Assembly (NCBI RefSeq): GCF_030867145.1 | Contig: NC_134440.1 | Location: 1,364,001 to 1,428,000 of the forward strand | Direction of reading: 5' to 3' | DNA: 64,000 nucleotides | Source of the DNA: Opisthocomus hoazin | Taxonomy: Eukaryota > Chordata > Aves > Opisthocomiformes > Opisthocomidae | Shown: positions 34,101-45,415 of the stretch, piece by piece | Numbering within the stretch: the first letter of the stretch is position 1 | Layout of the letters: each line of letters starts with the position of its first letter | Position numbers and translations under genes: made by a program | The notes under the pieces: generated by a model | Database searches by the model: none | What the model saw: the letters and a program-made list of their open reading frames with translations, nothing else | Told to the model about the DNA's origin: nothing

Positions 34101-35265
34101 ATGGCTGTGCTGCGCCCAGGCTGGTGGTGACGCCCGTCCTCGCAGGCCAGCCCTGCGACGGGTACCTGCAGGCGGACAGCCACGTCCTGGGGCCGCGGGA
34201 CTACGAGGAGCACATGTACGTGAACACGCAGAGCCTGGACGCCTGGGAGCCGGAGGCTCGCGCGGCGCCGGACGAGAGCCCCAAGAAGGACCTCTTCGAT
34301 ATGAGTAAGCCAGCGGGCTGGGGGTCTGGCGCAAGCCCTGCTGCGGAGGGGCCGAGCCGTGCCGGTGGGCTGCCGAGCTGCGTGCCGCAGCCCTGGCCGA
34401 GCCCCGAGCAGCGCGGTGCTGAGCGCCGGGGGCTGCGAGCTGGGGCAGGGCTGCGGGCGGGCAGCCTGTCCACCCGCCCGGCCGGGCCCTGGGGAGGGGG
34501 CTGCCATGCCGGTGCGGGGGGCACCATCCCCTCCGTGCCGGGCGCAGGCGCAGCATCGTGCCCGGGGCGGCCGTGGGACAGCGGGGTCCTGCCCAGCGGT
34601 GGGTCTGGCTGTGACTGCGGGTCCTGCTGCCACCGCTCGGCCCTGTCCCCACCACCCCAGCCCTACGTCGAGCCCTGGGGGGGGGGTGACACCCTCGCAC
34701 CCCCGGGCTCCCGCAGGGCCGTTCGAGGATGCCCTGAAGCTCCACGAGTGCATGGCGGGGGGCGGCAGCAGCCCCCCCATCGAGGACCAGTGGCCGAGCC
34801 CCCCCACGCGGAAGGCCCCCGTCGCGCCCACGGAGGAGCAGCTCAGGCGGGAGCCGTGGTACCACGGGCGGATGAGCCGGCGCGACGCGGAGCGGCTGCT
34901 GCAGACGGACGGGGACTTCTTGGTGCGGGACAGCCTCACCAACCCCGGGCAGTACGTGCTGACCGGGATGCACAGCGGGCAGCCCAAGCACCTGCTGCTG
35001 GTGGACCCCGAGGGTGTGGTAAGGGCGGGGAGCGAGGGCTGGGGGGGGCCTTCCATAGGGGTGGGGGGGTTGCGTGGAGACCCCACGAGGGGGTCAGCTC
35101 CTCTGGGCTGAGGACCGCTGTGCCCCCCCGCCCCAGGTGAGGACCAAGGATGTGCTGTTTGAGAGCATCAGCCACCTCATCAGCCACCACCGGCAGAACG
35201 AGCAGCCCATCGTGGCCGCAGAGAGCGAGCTGCACCTCCGCCAGGTTGTCCGGAGGAAGCAGTGA
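31160..35265 (+). CDS. SHC2: SHC2 (ShcB/Sck) adaptor protein, twelve coding exons
   Basis: Phosphotyrosine adaptor linking receptor tyrosine kinases (Trk, VEGFR) to Grb2-Ras, mainly in neurons. Exons: 31160-31642, 32189-32259, 32603-32663, 32836-32955, 33085-33138, 33237-33288, 33469-33595, 33718-33898, 33982-34048, 34146-34304, 34717-35018 and 35137-35265. Phases close to 601 aa. Order: an N-terminal [16 protein letters not shown] box, CH2-like Gly/Ala/Pro region with [15 protein letters not shown] domain (about 150-320: [44 protein letters not shown]), CH1 with Grb2 tyrosines YYNSIPG (343-345) and MYVNTQ (430-432) and the adaptin-binding DLFDM (454-458), then SH2 (506-597: [15 protein letters not shown], phosphate-binding R529 in DFLVRDS). 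SHC2 rather than SHC1/3/4 by [14 protein letters not shown], the [20 protein letters not shown] linker and the C2CD4C neighbour. Confidence 0.96.
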
Positions 35266-36445
35266 TGCCGGGGGGTACGTGAGCCCCCTGACCCGCTTCC
35301 CTGGCACCAGAATCTCCCCAGCCCCAGGGAAAAGCTGGGGACCTTCCGTGCTCCCCTCCTCCGGCTGTGCCTGGCCTCAGGGAGACAAAGCCCCCCCGCC
35401 CCAGTGTTGGGCTCCCCATCCCCCTCCCCAGCGGGGCCTTGTGGTCATGAGCCCCAAGGGGCCCCCCCCTCCCCACCGCTGCCTCCCCTCCCTCGGCACG
35501 TGGGGCCCCTTCCCAGCTGGACACAAAGGCGTTTGCTCTGTGCGTGGAGGATGAACGCTGCCGGGGTGGGAGCTGGTGGGCAGCCTCACCCCAGAAATGG
35601 GGGGGCCTGGGTGGGCATCACCGTGGGGCTGCCCCGTCCCCCTCCTGCCCAGGACCCTGCACCCAGCCCCCGGTACTGCTGGTCCCCACTGCCCGGTGCT
35701 GCTGCCCCCAGGGCCGGCTCCATCCCAGCCCACGGAACTGGTCTCCGGACGATGACGGAGAAACGGGGTCGGGGCTGGTGCCAGGAGCCTCATCGGGGGG
35801 CTCCCAGGGTGGGACAGGGCGAGCAGGCTTGAGGGGGGGTGCGTGTGCATCCGTGTGCATCCGTGTGCATCCGTGCGCGTGTGTGCGTAGGTACATGAGG
35901 GGCAGCGCGGCACCAGCCCCCTGCCCACCGAGCCGTGCCTCTTGCCCAGTGCTGCTGCTCAGGACCCAGCTCCCCGCCTCACCCCCCCCCCGACATCTGG
36001 GGAGTGCTCCTGCCCGTGGGGTCCCCGTCAGCGGGGGCTGTGGCCCCCCAGCTTGGCTCTACCCTTGGGGCCAGGGACAAACGTCTCTTGGGGGCCGGTG
36101 CTGGTGGATGTCCCTGTCACCCCCCCATTTCCAGCTGGATTCTCTCCAGGAGCGGCTGCCACGTGGGGCTCCCGGCGGCCCTGAGCCCCCCCAGCCCTCC
36201 GCAGGCTGGGGCCAGGACAGAGCTGCTGCGGGGAAGGCGCAGGGCAGGGGTGAGCTGCTGGCACCGGCCCCGTGAGGCCAGGGCTGCCGGGAGGAGGGGT
36301 GTCCCACAGCCCCGGGGAACCCCCAGCTGGCGCGGGGCTTCGGCAGGTTTTTACGGCACACACGTCCCCTTCTCCAGCGTGTCTGGCTCTGGGTACAGGT
36401 TTGTAGTTTGGAGTATGTTTCTAATTAAACTTGGAAATGAGCAAC
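35266..36445 (+). other. SHC2: SHC2 3' UTR with ATTAAA poly(A) signal
   Basis: C-rich noncoding sequence after the SHC2 stop codon ends in an AT-rich patch containing ATTAAA at 36424-36429 preceded by GGAGTATGTTTC. This gives a UTR of about 1.2 kb. It includes a short GTGTGCATCC repeat (35841-35876). The end point is inferred. Confidence 0.65.
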
Positions 36446-38167
36446 GTGCCCGGGTTGTTCGTGCAGCCCCGGGCATGGTGCTGGGATAGGGGTGCTGCTG
36501 CTGGCTCCTGCGCCCGGGGGCTTGACGGAGCCGGGGATGCGGAGGGGGCCAGGACAACTCCGTCACCACCGGCTCCTGGCTGGTCCCGCACTGGCAGTGG
36601 CAGCCTGCCCCGTCATGGCTGCTCACGCTTGTCTCTGCCTCCCCTCCCGGGTCACGCTGTCCCCCTTCTGCACATGGGTCACCCCCTGTGCCCCTGGCTC
36701 CGGAGGGGCTGCAGCACCCAGGGCTTGGCTGCGGGGTGCTGTCCTGTGTGGCATCTCCCCCCTGCACCCAGCATCTCCCCCCTGCACCTGGCATCTGCCC
36801 ACCGTGCCGGCTCCTGCTGCCGGCGGCCTCACCCCCCAGCCCTGCCCGGGGCAGGATGCGGCCGCTCGCCCCCGGGCCTCCCACCGAGCCCTGATCTGGC
36901 TCCTGCCGCAGACGGGCTGGGTCTGAGCAGCCTGGAGCTGCGCTGCTGTTCGTCGTCACCCGTTGATGGGACACAGCGGCTGACAGAGCGAGACCCCCGC
37001 GGTCAGCGTGGCCGCGGCTCCTGGCAGCACGGTGCAGCCGCAGACAGAAAAGGTTCTTGGCTGGAGTCGGCGGAGGTGAGAAAAGGCGCTGGAGCCCGGC
37101 GGTGGGAGGCTTTCTGAGCCGGTGGCACGGCCGGGCTGCGAACCACCGGGCACCTGCTCCGGGTGGGCAGCAGCCTCCGGCGGGTCTGGCACCAGCGCGG
37201 CACTGGTCGGCTCCGGGGTTGTGCCGTGTCCCCTGCACCGGGTGGGTGCCGCCAGCCCACCTCGCTCTGCACCACGCGCCTGGTGCCGCCGCGGGGAATG
37301 GGGACCCCCAGCACCCCCTGCCCCTCGCTGGGGACGGGGCTGCCGGGCTGGCCGAGTCAATGAGTGAAACAAGCCCCTAAATAAAGTCCAGTAATGAATG
37401 TGTAATTTTCCATTGGTGGCTGAATACCTACAGGGACGGGTGCTTCCATCTCAGCTGCTATTTTTTGTCACGTAGTAATGTGTCTGCAAAGACAATTGCA
37501 CCGTTCCCTCACCAGCAGAGGCAAGAAAAGGCAGCGAGTTTCTTCTTTTGCCACCGGAGAACGAGCCCACGCCTTGCACCGGCTGCTGCTGGCTCTGCCC
37601 TGGCCCCTCGGGCTGGCAGAGGGTTTGTTTTAGGGGTTTAACTGCTTTGTTTGAGGCTGGTGCGCGGCGCCAGTGGCCACAGGGCGCAGGGCCACTGTGG
37701 GGGGGCTCGGGGACCCTCCCCGAGAGGGTCCTGCTGTGGAGCAGCACCCCATGGCCACTCAGCGCAAGGGCAGGACCCCACAGGGGGAGGCAGGCTGGGA
37801 GCCACACGGTACTGTTCTTGAAGCAAAAAACAATTAAAAAAAATATGAGGCCTTTATTGAGTTAGGTATGGACATGAATAATGCAGTCAGAGCACCGGGG
37901 AGTGCTCCCATCTGAAGCTGGATTTCCTGCTGTGTGCTCTGAGCCCCCCAGCATGGCTCCACTCCAGACTGGTCCTCGCTGGACTGACAGCGAGGGGAGA
38001 GAGGAGGGGCTGGGCGATGGTGGGGTGAAGCTGATGGTACATGTTCTGAAACCACTGGTGGCTGCTGGTGTGTTTGGAGTGGAGGTCTGTGGGCTGCAGA
38101 GTTAATGCCGGGCTGAAGGGGAGAGCATCTCACCTCTCGGTGCTGCTCCGTCAGCCCATGCAACGTT

Positions 38168-38430
38168 TGGAATCACAGAATCACAGAATCACAGAATAGT
38201 AGGGGTTGGAAGGGACCTCTGTGGGTCATCTAGTCCAACCCTCCTGCCGAAGCAGGGTCACCCACAGCAGGCTGCACAGGACCTTGTCCAGGCGGGTCTT
38301 GAATATCTCCAGGGAACGAGACTCCACAACCTCCCTGGGCAGCCTGGGCCAGGGCTCCGTCACCCTCAGAGGGAAGAAGTTCTTCCTCATGTTCAGACGG
38401 AACTTCCTGTGCCTCAGTTTGTGCCCAAAG
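38168..38430 (-). repeat. CR1 LINE 3' fragment
   Basis: Minus-oriented 260 bp with the triple tail ACAGAATCACAGAATC, the 3' UTR block and RT remnant, very similar to the copies at 11169 and 50847, so the same subfamily. It stops near TTTGTGCCCA. Confidence 0.95.
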
Positions 38431-38749
38431 CCGCAGAAGAGCAACTGCAGAGGAACGTGGCCTCCTTGCTCTCCCAGTGCCTTGGGGACCTCGGTGCCCA
38501 ACTGTCCGTCTGTCTGTCTCCAAACTGTGCTGACAACAAACGCTGCCCAGTTCGGTTTTCCTGGACAGAGGAGTCTTTGACGTCGGCTCTCAGCAGTTTC
38601 GTAGAAATAACTTAGCAGCTGGAGAAGAGGAGATGTGTGCAGCACTCCTGCTCCAGAAGGGCTGCGGTGGGGGATCAGCCCCTTCCCCTCACCAGCTCTC
38701 TCCTTCCCAGCTTCCAGCAGGTGGTAGCATGCTGGCAGCTCCGCCAGAC

Positions 38750-38972
38750 ACATCCCCAGCCCTGCCGGCGAACCCCAACCCTGCCGGCATCCCCAGCCCT
38801 GCCAGCAAACCCCAACCCTGCCAGCGAACCCCAACCCTGCCGGTGAACCCCAGCCCTGCCAGTGTCCCCAACCCTGCCATCATCCCCAGCCCTGCCAGTG
38901 TCCCCAGCCCTGCCGGCAAACCCCAGCCCTGCCGGTGTCCCCAGCCCGGCCGGCGTCCCCAGCCCAGCCACC
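38750..38972. repeat. 18-bp Pro-rich-like minisatellite
   Basis: About twelve degenerate copies of CCCCAACCCTGCCGGCAA (variants AGCCCTGCCAGTGT). The period is a multiple of three and stop-free, giving an artificial P-x-P-A reading frame; it shows no start context, splice support or homology. Confidence 0.9.
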
Positions 38973-41141
38973 CCCGGCCAGGTGTCGCTTGCCTGTCGTG
39001 CCATGCCCAGGCCTTGCCATGTGCCGCACACCTCCAGCAGCCTCCAGCCCAGCACGAGGACTCCTCGTCCCTCTCGCCCAGCCCTTGCCGGCTCCCCGTC
39101 ACGCTGCCTTGGAGGCGGCTCCGGAGCCCCGAGAGCTGTCCTGGCATCCCGCGATGCCCGGCTCCACGAGAGCTCTGGACGAGGGGGAGGCAGGCGAGGA
39201 GAGGGAACACTCCCAGCTCCATGCTGCTGGGTGCTGAGCAAGAGTCCAGAGCCTGTTCTGGAGGACACAGAAACCTGATTTTCTGCTGGCCCTGTGAGCA
39301 TTTGTTCTCTGCTCATTTCCGTTTGGGTGCCGCAGGCAAGCACTGATCCTTGGCAGCCCCTGCCTGTGCTGCTGGGAAGGGATGCCCCCGGCACAGCCCA
39401 CGACCCCGAGGTGATGGAGATGTGAGCACCCGTGCCAGCTCCGGCTGCCAGCGCGGGGTCTCTCCTGCCGTCCCTTCACTGGGAACTGTGGCATTCAGGA
39501 CCCCAGCATCTCTGCCCGACCACTGCAGCTCCTCTCCTGCCTCACACCTGGAAGCCCTGTGCAAGGTGAGCCCAGGCAAGCGCAGTGCAGGCAGCTCCCA
39601 GCACCCTGCTCCCCTCCGTGCCCCAGCAATGGCTGGCCCAGAGCCGAGCGGGCAGGGCTGGCCCAGCTCCAGAGCTCTTTGTTACCTCAAGGGAACGCAA
39701 CCGTTCCTGCACCTTGTTTACCCACCGTTGTGCAGGGTGGGGGAAAGGCAAACAGCGGCTTTTTGTTCACCAGCCTCCTCCTCCCGTGAGCCTCCTTCTC
39801 TCCCGGGCTCCATCTGCCCTCCTCCTCCCCACGGGACCCAGGACTCAGTGCCCTGCAGTGCAGAGCCCAGGGTCCAGCCCCGACACCGCTGGCCCCCTTC
39901 CCCAGCTCTGCCCCCAAGACATCCCTGCCCAGACCCCTTGAGGTCCTGGCTGGTTCCTGCTCCCCACATGCCCCATCCAGAGGGTCCCGGCACCTTTTCC
40001 CAGGTCCATTTCTGTGCCGGCGAGGGGCAACTGCACCGAAGGGGCCACCGATGGTGGGGGTCTGCAGGTGGCCTGAGCCCCTGCTCCCAGCCAGGCAGAG
40101 CAATGTGCCAAGAAAGTCCATAAATCCGAGCGCTCGCCCTGCCAGGGAGAACCTGCTCACTGCAGGGCACGGAGGGCAGAGGGCACGCAGTGAAACCGGG
40201 GGGTGCAGGGAGAGCAGAGGGAGAGGGAGGAGGGCTGTTCCCCGGGCCCTGGGGACCTTCTCCCCTGCTGCCTTTCCCAGGCGCTGGCAGAGCTGGCTGC
40301 TGGCCCTCGGTCTGGCTCGGCATGGCCGGCCACCTCTTTCTACCAGCTCGGTGACGGGACGCAGAGGGAGCCGAGACCTCTCGCGGTGGCTGCCCGGCCG
40401 CAGCAGGCCCTGCCGAAGGAGCTCACCGCGCCGGGCTCTGCTCCCTGGGGTTCCCCCCAGCCCCGCAGTGCCATGGGATGGCGGTGCCTTCCCTGCAGCC
40501 TCACGGCGTCCACGGGCCAAGCCAGGGAGGAACGGCTGCTGGTCCCCGTCCCACCACCACCCCGCCCGTGCCCCCGTCCCCGAGGCTGCAGATCCACGCA
40601 GCGCCCGGGCTGGGGTCTCCCGTGCCCCTCGCAGCGCTGGGGCCTGCGGGGATGCTCCGTGGACCCCCCGGTGCCCCCAGCGCCATCCCCGCCACGTGCC
40701 GGTGAGACGGGAGACACGCGGCCCCGTCTCCCCCCGCCACGCGAAGCCCCCAGCTCCGGAGGGCCGACGGCTCTGCCCAGCGCCCCGGTGGGCTCAGGGG
40801 CCCGGAGCGGGGGGCGGGCAGCGCCCGGCGGGGCACCGGCTCCGTCCCGCCAGCCCCGGTCGCGCTCAGGGCGGGAGGGGGTGGGGGGGGGCGCACGGGG
40901 CTGCTGCCGTCCCGCTCCCGGTCCCATCCCAGCCCCGGCGCCTCCGCGGGCAGGCGGCCGGGTGTCCCGGGGCCGGGCCCCCGCAACCCCCGAGCATCAG
41001 CACCGCGGGGGCGCTCGGTCTGGCCCGGCTCGGCCCCGGCCCCGGTCCCGGTCCGGCCGGGCGCGGCGCGGGGAAATGCGGGGGCGCCGCGCTCGGAGGA
41101 TTACGGCGGCGCGCGGGGAAGGAGCGGGGCCGCCGCCGCCC

Positions 41142-41148
41142 TATAAAA
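41142..41148 (+). promoter_or_regulatory. C2CD4C: TATA box of C2CD4C
   Basis: TATAAAA flanked by GC-rich sequence, the only canonical TATA box beside a gene in this window. A transcription start near 41170-41180 would give a noncoding exon 1 ending at a GTGCGT donor (41242). The coding exon has its acceptor AG at 41741-41742. Start site and exon 1 are inferred. Confidence 0.7.
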
Positions 41149-41380
41149 GCGCGTCCGCGCGCGCCCCGCCCGGGCTGCGGCGGCGGCGGCGGCGGCTCCG
41201 CTCCAGGCGCGGCGGCTCCCGGCGTCCGGTGCCTCCGCTCGGTGCGTCCGTCGGTCCGGGCATCGCTCCCCGCGCGCCGCGGCCGCCCTGTCCCGTCCCC
41301 CGGGTCCGCGTCCGCGTCCCCCGGCGCGGCGGGTCCGTCCCCGGCCCCCACCCTCGGGCTGCCGGGTCCCGGCACCCATC

Positions 41381-41623
41381 GGCGCGGCCGGTTCCTTCCC
41401 GTCTCCCGGGGCTGGTGGGTCCCCGGGTCCCTCGGCGCGGCCGGTTCCTTCCCGTCTCCCGGGGCTGGTGGGTCCCCGGGTCCCTCGGCGCGGCCGGTTC
41501 CTTCCCGTCTCCCGGGGCTGGTGGGTCCCCGGGTCCCTCGGCACGGCCGGTTCCTTCCCGTCTCCCGGGGCTGGTGGGTCCCCGGGTCCCTCGGCGCGGA
41601 CGGTTCCCTCCCGCCCATGTCCA
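41381..41623. repeat. 53-bp GC-rich minisatellite in the C2CD4C 5' intron
   Basis: Four anchor copies of GTCTCCCGGGGCTGGTGGG at 41401, 41454, 41507 and 41560, with partial copies on both sides, exactly 53 bp apart and almost identical (one A/G difference per copy at most). It sits between the inferred noncoding exon 1 and the coding exon of C2CD4C. Confidence 0.95.
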
Positions 41624-41749
41624 TGACCCCCCGGGCTGGCGGGTCCCCATCTCTCGGTGCCGCCGGTTGTCCCCCAGGCTGGCGGCTCCCGCCTGCCGGT
41701 GGCCGTCCCCGGTGACAGCGGTGCCTCTCGGGTCTCTTCCAGCAGCAAC

Positions 41750-43009
41750 ATGTGGCTCCTGGAGCGGCTGCGCGGCGTGGCCGAGAACGGCGGGTCCCGG
41801 GGCGCGGGGCCGGACGAGTCTCCACGGGGGTCCCGCTACAGCAATGTCCTCACCCCCGACAAGATCCCCGACTTCTTCATCCCGCCCAAGCTGAGCGCGG
41901 CACCCGCCGAGGCCGAGGGCCCCGAGCCCCCCGCGGCGCCCGCCCTGGGTCCCTCGGCCTCGGAGCAGGACCTGGCCGGGCGCAAGCCCCCGCGCAGCCC
42001 CCGGCCGTCCAGCCGTCCCCGGCAGCGGGCTGCAGGCCGGCACATTATCCAGATCGAGAGCGCCGAGGACTGGACGGCTGAGGGGGGCTTCGGCACCAAC
42101 GCAGACCCGCAGGCGCAGACAGCCATGTCGCTGCCCTACGTGCCCAAGGCGCAGACGTCCTACGGCTTCGCCACGCTGGTGGAGAGCCCGCACACGCGGC
42201 GCAAAGAGTCGCTCTTCCACAGCGAGCACAGCAGCCTCTGCCCCTCGCCGGCCACCTCGCCCAGCGCCCAGCGCAGAGCCAAGCTCAACGGTGAGAGCGG
42301 TCCCCGGGCGCCCACCGACCTGGGCGCAGCCCTCATGCACCCTGGCCGCTACTTCAGTGGCGGCGAGAGCGACACGTGCTCCTCGGCCGAGTCCTCACCC
42401 TTTGGCTCCCCGCTGCTCTCCCGCTCCGTCTCCCTGCTGAAGATCTTCAGCCAGGAGAGCCAGTCCAAGGTCATCAAGCTGAAGCACTCGGTAGCCCGCA
42501 ACAGCTCTCTGTCCACTGACGACAGCTCGGCCGACACCAGCCCCAGCGCCCAGCGCCGCGCCAGGAGTGCCCCGGCGGGGGGGCAGCCGCCCACCGCCCT
42601 GCTGCCCCTGGACCTGCCGCCGCGCCGCGACCGGGAGCACAGCCTGCGGCTCAGCCGCGGTGGGAGCCTGCGCCTGGCCGCCGAGTACGACCCCTCCAAC
42701 GCCCGGCTGCGCGTGCGGCTCGTCTCCGCCGAGGACCTCTACGACGCCCTCGTCGACCTGCGCAGCATCAACTGCTGCGTCTCGCTGTGCCTCAACCCCG
42801 GGAAGCTGCAGAAGCAGCGCAGCACCATCGTCAAGAACAGCCGCAACCCCGTCTTCAACGAGGACTTCTTCTTCGATGGGCTGGGCCCCGGCCATGCCAG
42901 GAAGATGTCCCTGAAGCTCAAGGTGGTCAACAAGGGCAGCAGCCTTAAGCGGGACACGCTGCTGGGGGAGAAGGAGCTGCCGCTCACCGCCCTCCTGTCC
43001 GGCCTGTAA
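41750..43009 (+). CDS. C2CD4C: C2CD4C, C2 calcium-dependent domain-containing protein 4C, single coding exon
   Basis: Member of the C2CD4 (NLF) family; A and B paralogues are nuclear and inflammation-linked, while C has little known function. The coding exon follows a splice acceptor (CTCTTCCAG ending 41742), and the ATG at 41750 gives MWLLERLRGVAENG, matching human NMWFLERLRGSGENG. Length is 419 aa. In order: LTPDKIPDFFIPPKL near residue 33, HIIQIESAEDW, AQTSYGFATLVESPHTRR, RYFSGGESDTCSSAESS, a Ser-rich LLSRSVSLLKIF segment, then a C-terminal C2 domain from about residue 305 (AEYDPSNARLRVRLVSAEDL, KQRSTIVKNSRNPVFNEDF, KVVNKGSSLKRDTLLGEKEL). Several canonical Ca-binding aspartates appear replaced, as in the family. 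In-frame codons upstream of 41750 belong to the intron. Confidence 0.95.
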   Translation: MWLLERLRGVAENGGSRGAGPDESPRGSRYSNVLTPDKIPDFFIPPKLSAAPAEAEGPEPPAAPALGPSASEQDLAGRKPPRSPRPSSRPRQRAAGRHIIQIESAEDWTAEGGFGTNADPQAQTAMSLPYVPKAQTSYGFATLVESPHTRRKESLFHSEHSSLCPSPATSPSAQRRAKLNGESGPRAPTDLGAALMHPGRYFSGGESDTCSSAESSPFGSPLLSRSVSLLKIFSQESQSKVIKLKHSVARNSSLSTDDSSADTSPSAQRRARSAPAGGQPPTALLPLDLPPRRDREHSLRLSRGGSLRLAAEYDPSNARLRVRLVSAEDLYDALVDLRSINCCVSLCLNPGKLQKQRSTIVKNSRNPVFNEDFFFDGLGPGHARKMSLKLKVVNKGSSLKRDTLLGEKELPLTALLSGL

Positions 43010-45415
43010 GCCCTTGCTGTCAGCCCCGGAGGGAGCTGCCTGGCCGGGGGGCTGGGGTGAGTGGGGGGGCCCGTCCCCGTCCCCCGGCCTCGCTGGAGGA
43101 GGGTTTGGAAGGCCCCCTTGGAGGAGGGACGGGGCCGTGGGGGAGCGTGGGGGTCCCGGGGGGCTCTGCCAGCACCCGCCCTCCTGCGGCGCGGCAGGCA
43201 GGGCCGGCACCCGCAGCTGCGACCCTCTGCTCCCTCCCTGCTCCCTCCCGGGGCTGCATCTCCTGGAGCCCTGCGGGCAGCCTCCAGCCCCGTCTCCGCC
43301 GGGAAGGATGGATGTCACCTGCTGGGCTCTTCCCTTCCCGGTGCCCGTGGTCGCCAGCTGGCCAGCACAAAGGTTGGAGGTGGGTAGATCTCTGTAGCAT
43401 ACTTACTGCCACCTCTCTCAAAGCCCCAGCTCCTGGAGTCAGGTGATAGCATTGATCTCAGATCTCAGCTTTAATTTGAAAGACTGGTTTCCAGTCTTGG
43501 AAACTGCAGAGAAAATACTGCAGAGGTGACCCAAGAGCGGGCCAAAGGAGGTGACCCTGGGGGTGGGCCAGGACTGTGGGTTTTGAGCCTTTCCTGGACT
43601 CTGCCCAGCCTTGCAGGACTGCACAGATGTGCAGGTTGGCTTGGTCTGACACCTGCAGCTTCCCCAGACGCCCTCCCTGCCCACCCCCAGTGCTGTCCCC
43701 CATTCCTGACCCCCCTCAGGAAACTGCTCACAGAGCTTCAGAGGCTTTGGGTTTGCCCAAACCCAGGAGGCTTCCTGTGCCCGTCCCCTGCCTGTGGGAG
43801 GGAGGTGCTGGGGGCTGGCACAGCCGTGGGGGGGCCTGGCACCCCTCACCCTGGGCACACAGGTGGTCCCGGGCAGTGTCCCAGCAGATGTGCTTGCTGA
43901 CAAAAGCCGAGGCGGCAGGAGTAGCCCTCACTGGGTCGTGACGGTCTGGCTGGCGCTGGGGACATCCCCGGGTGTCGCTGGGCAGGGGTCAGGCTGCGGC
44001 TGAGGCTCCGCTGCCCTCTGCCCTCCCCGGCGGTGGAGGCTCAGGGGCTTGTGAACGGCTGCACGAAACCCCTGTACCCAGTGGGACCGCGCTCCCGAAG
44101 GGCCTGGCCTGGCTCTGCCGTTCCCCTTTGGGCTGGAGCGGGGTGCTCCCCCCGCTTCCCGTCCCGCTCGGGCGGCTGGAGGCACCGGGGCTGGGGGAGA
44201 TGCCAGCCGGGCGTCCCTGCGGGTGGCTAAACGGGCGCCTTGTTGTTGTTCGTGGTGTTACCCATCGCGTCGGGCTCTGCATGTTTCTCTGGAAGGGAGC
44301 GGAATTCGCAGTGCTCCCGTCCCTGCCTGTTGCAGCACGCGTGGACACACGCGCACACACGTGTCCCTCTGTGTTAACCTCTGTCGGTGGCAGTTGATGT
44401 TCCTTCCTTGTCCTTTGCAGCAGATGGCAGATTTCAGTGTTGGCTATTTATATCTGAGGCTGATCTTTCCCAGCGTGTTTTACTTCTGTCTGTAAATATG
44501 TTTCAGGTACGCGAGGCATGGTTCCCATAGCGTGGTGTTTGCATGCCGGGGGGACTTGGGGTGATCGTGGCTGTTTGTCGAGCTTGTGGCTGAACCGTGC
44601 AGGACATAAGGAGCAGACACGTTCCTGCTTTGCGGGGAGTTTCCCACCTGAGGCTTCCCACCGCTCCCCCAGGAGCCAACACAGGGATGCTCCAGCCCTG
44701 AGTGCCCAGGCTTGGGGGGCCTGGGGAGGGTGGGACAGCGAGATGGGCCACGTCCCTGGGTGGGGGGCAAACGTCCTGCCCCCGGCAGACCCTGGGAGGG
44801 AAGGGGACTCTGCCCAGCCGGCTGCTGCGTGGCTGCCCCATGCACTCCTCGGTCCCCAGGGTGCTGCGCCTGCAGAGGGGCTGGTGGGACCCAGGCGTTG
44901 CTGGGGGTGGGGGGCACCCAGCAGGCTGCGAGGGGAGGGGGAACAGGAGCTGGGCAAAGATTTCTGTGCTCTGAGAGAGTTGGGGGGTGATGCATCCCCC
45001 GCAGCAGAGCTGTGTGCCTTTGGGTTTGGGGAAGCGGATGCTGAGAGCAGGGCCCTGAGCTGCTCCTTGGGTTGGGGCTGGCCCTGGGGGGGACCCAAGG
45101 GCCTGGGGGCTTGTGCTGCGTCCCCCCAGCCTGTCCCAGGGCTGCCTTGCTGGAGTCGAGCGGTCCACGGAGCCGTGGGACGTGCTGCCTCGAGCCCCCT
45201 CCCGCGATGGGCGGGCGGCGTGGGAGCCAGGACTGTGGCCCGGCTGGGTCTTTCCTTCCCTGTAGCTCTTTTCTACTGTTCCTGCTTTGATATTTCTGTG
45301 GCTGGATATAACGATGCATTTTTTGGAGTGAAAAAAATATATTAATACCTGAATGGAATGTTTGTTTACAGATGACTTCCCGTTTTTAGTGCAATAAAGT
45401 CATTTCTAAAACAGA
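43010..45415 (+). other. C2CD4C: C2CD4C 3' UTR with AATAAA signal
   Basis: Noncoding sequence after the stop codon, ending in an AT-rich segment (45280-45415) with AATAAA at 45393-45398 followed by GTCATTTCTAAAACAG. A nearer AT-rich patch at 44440-44500 could give a shorter form. The length fits the long UTR of human C2CD4C, but continuity is inferred. Confidence 0.55.

Larger units (their letters stand above)
36446..41141. other. Intergenic region between SHC2 and C2CD4C
   Basis: No recognisable coding exon. An AATAAA on the plus strand at 37380-37385 with AT-rich flanks, and an AATAAA on the minus strand at 37854-37859 beside an A-rich stretch (37828-37850), look like transcript ends, perhaps of converging noncoding RNAs or alternative SHC2 ends. 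A CR1 and an 18-bp minisatellite lie inside. The last 700 bp rise in CpG content towards the C2CD4C promoter. Confidence 0.5.

Noticed and set aside
38633-39346. Pro-rich open frame of 237 aa
   Set aside because: It follows the 18-bp minisatellite, which is stop-free and in frame; it has no recognisable domain.
40051-41894. Open frames of over 550 aa upstream of C2CD4C
   Set aside because: They arise from extreme GC content and the 53-bp array, cross the TATA box and the splice acceptor, and do not match the C2CD4C frame as a protein.
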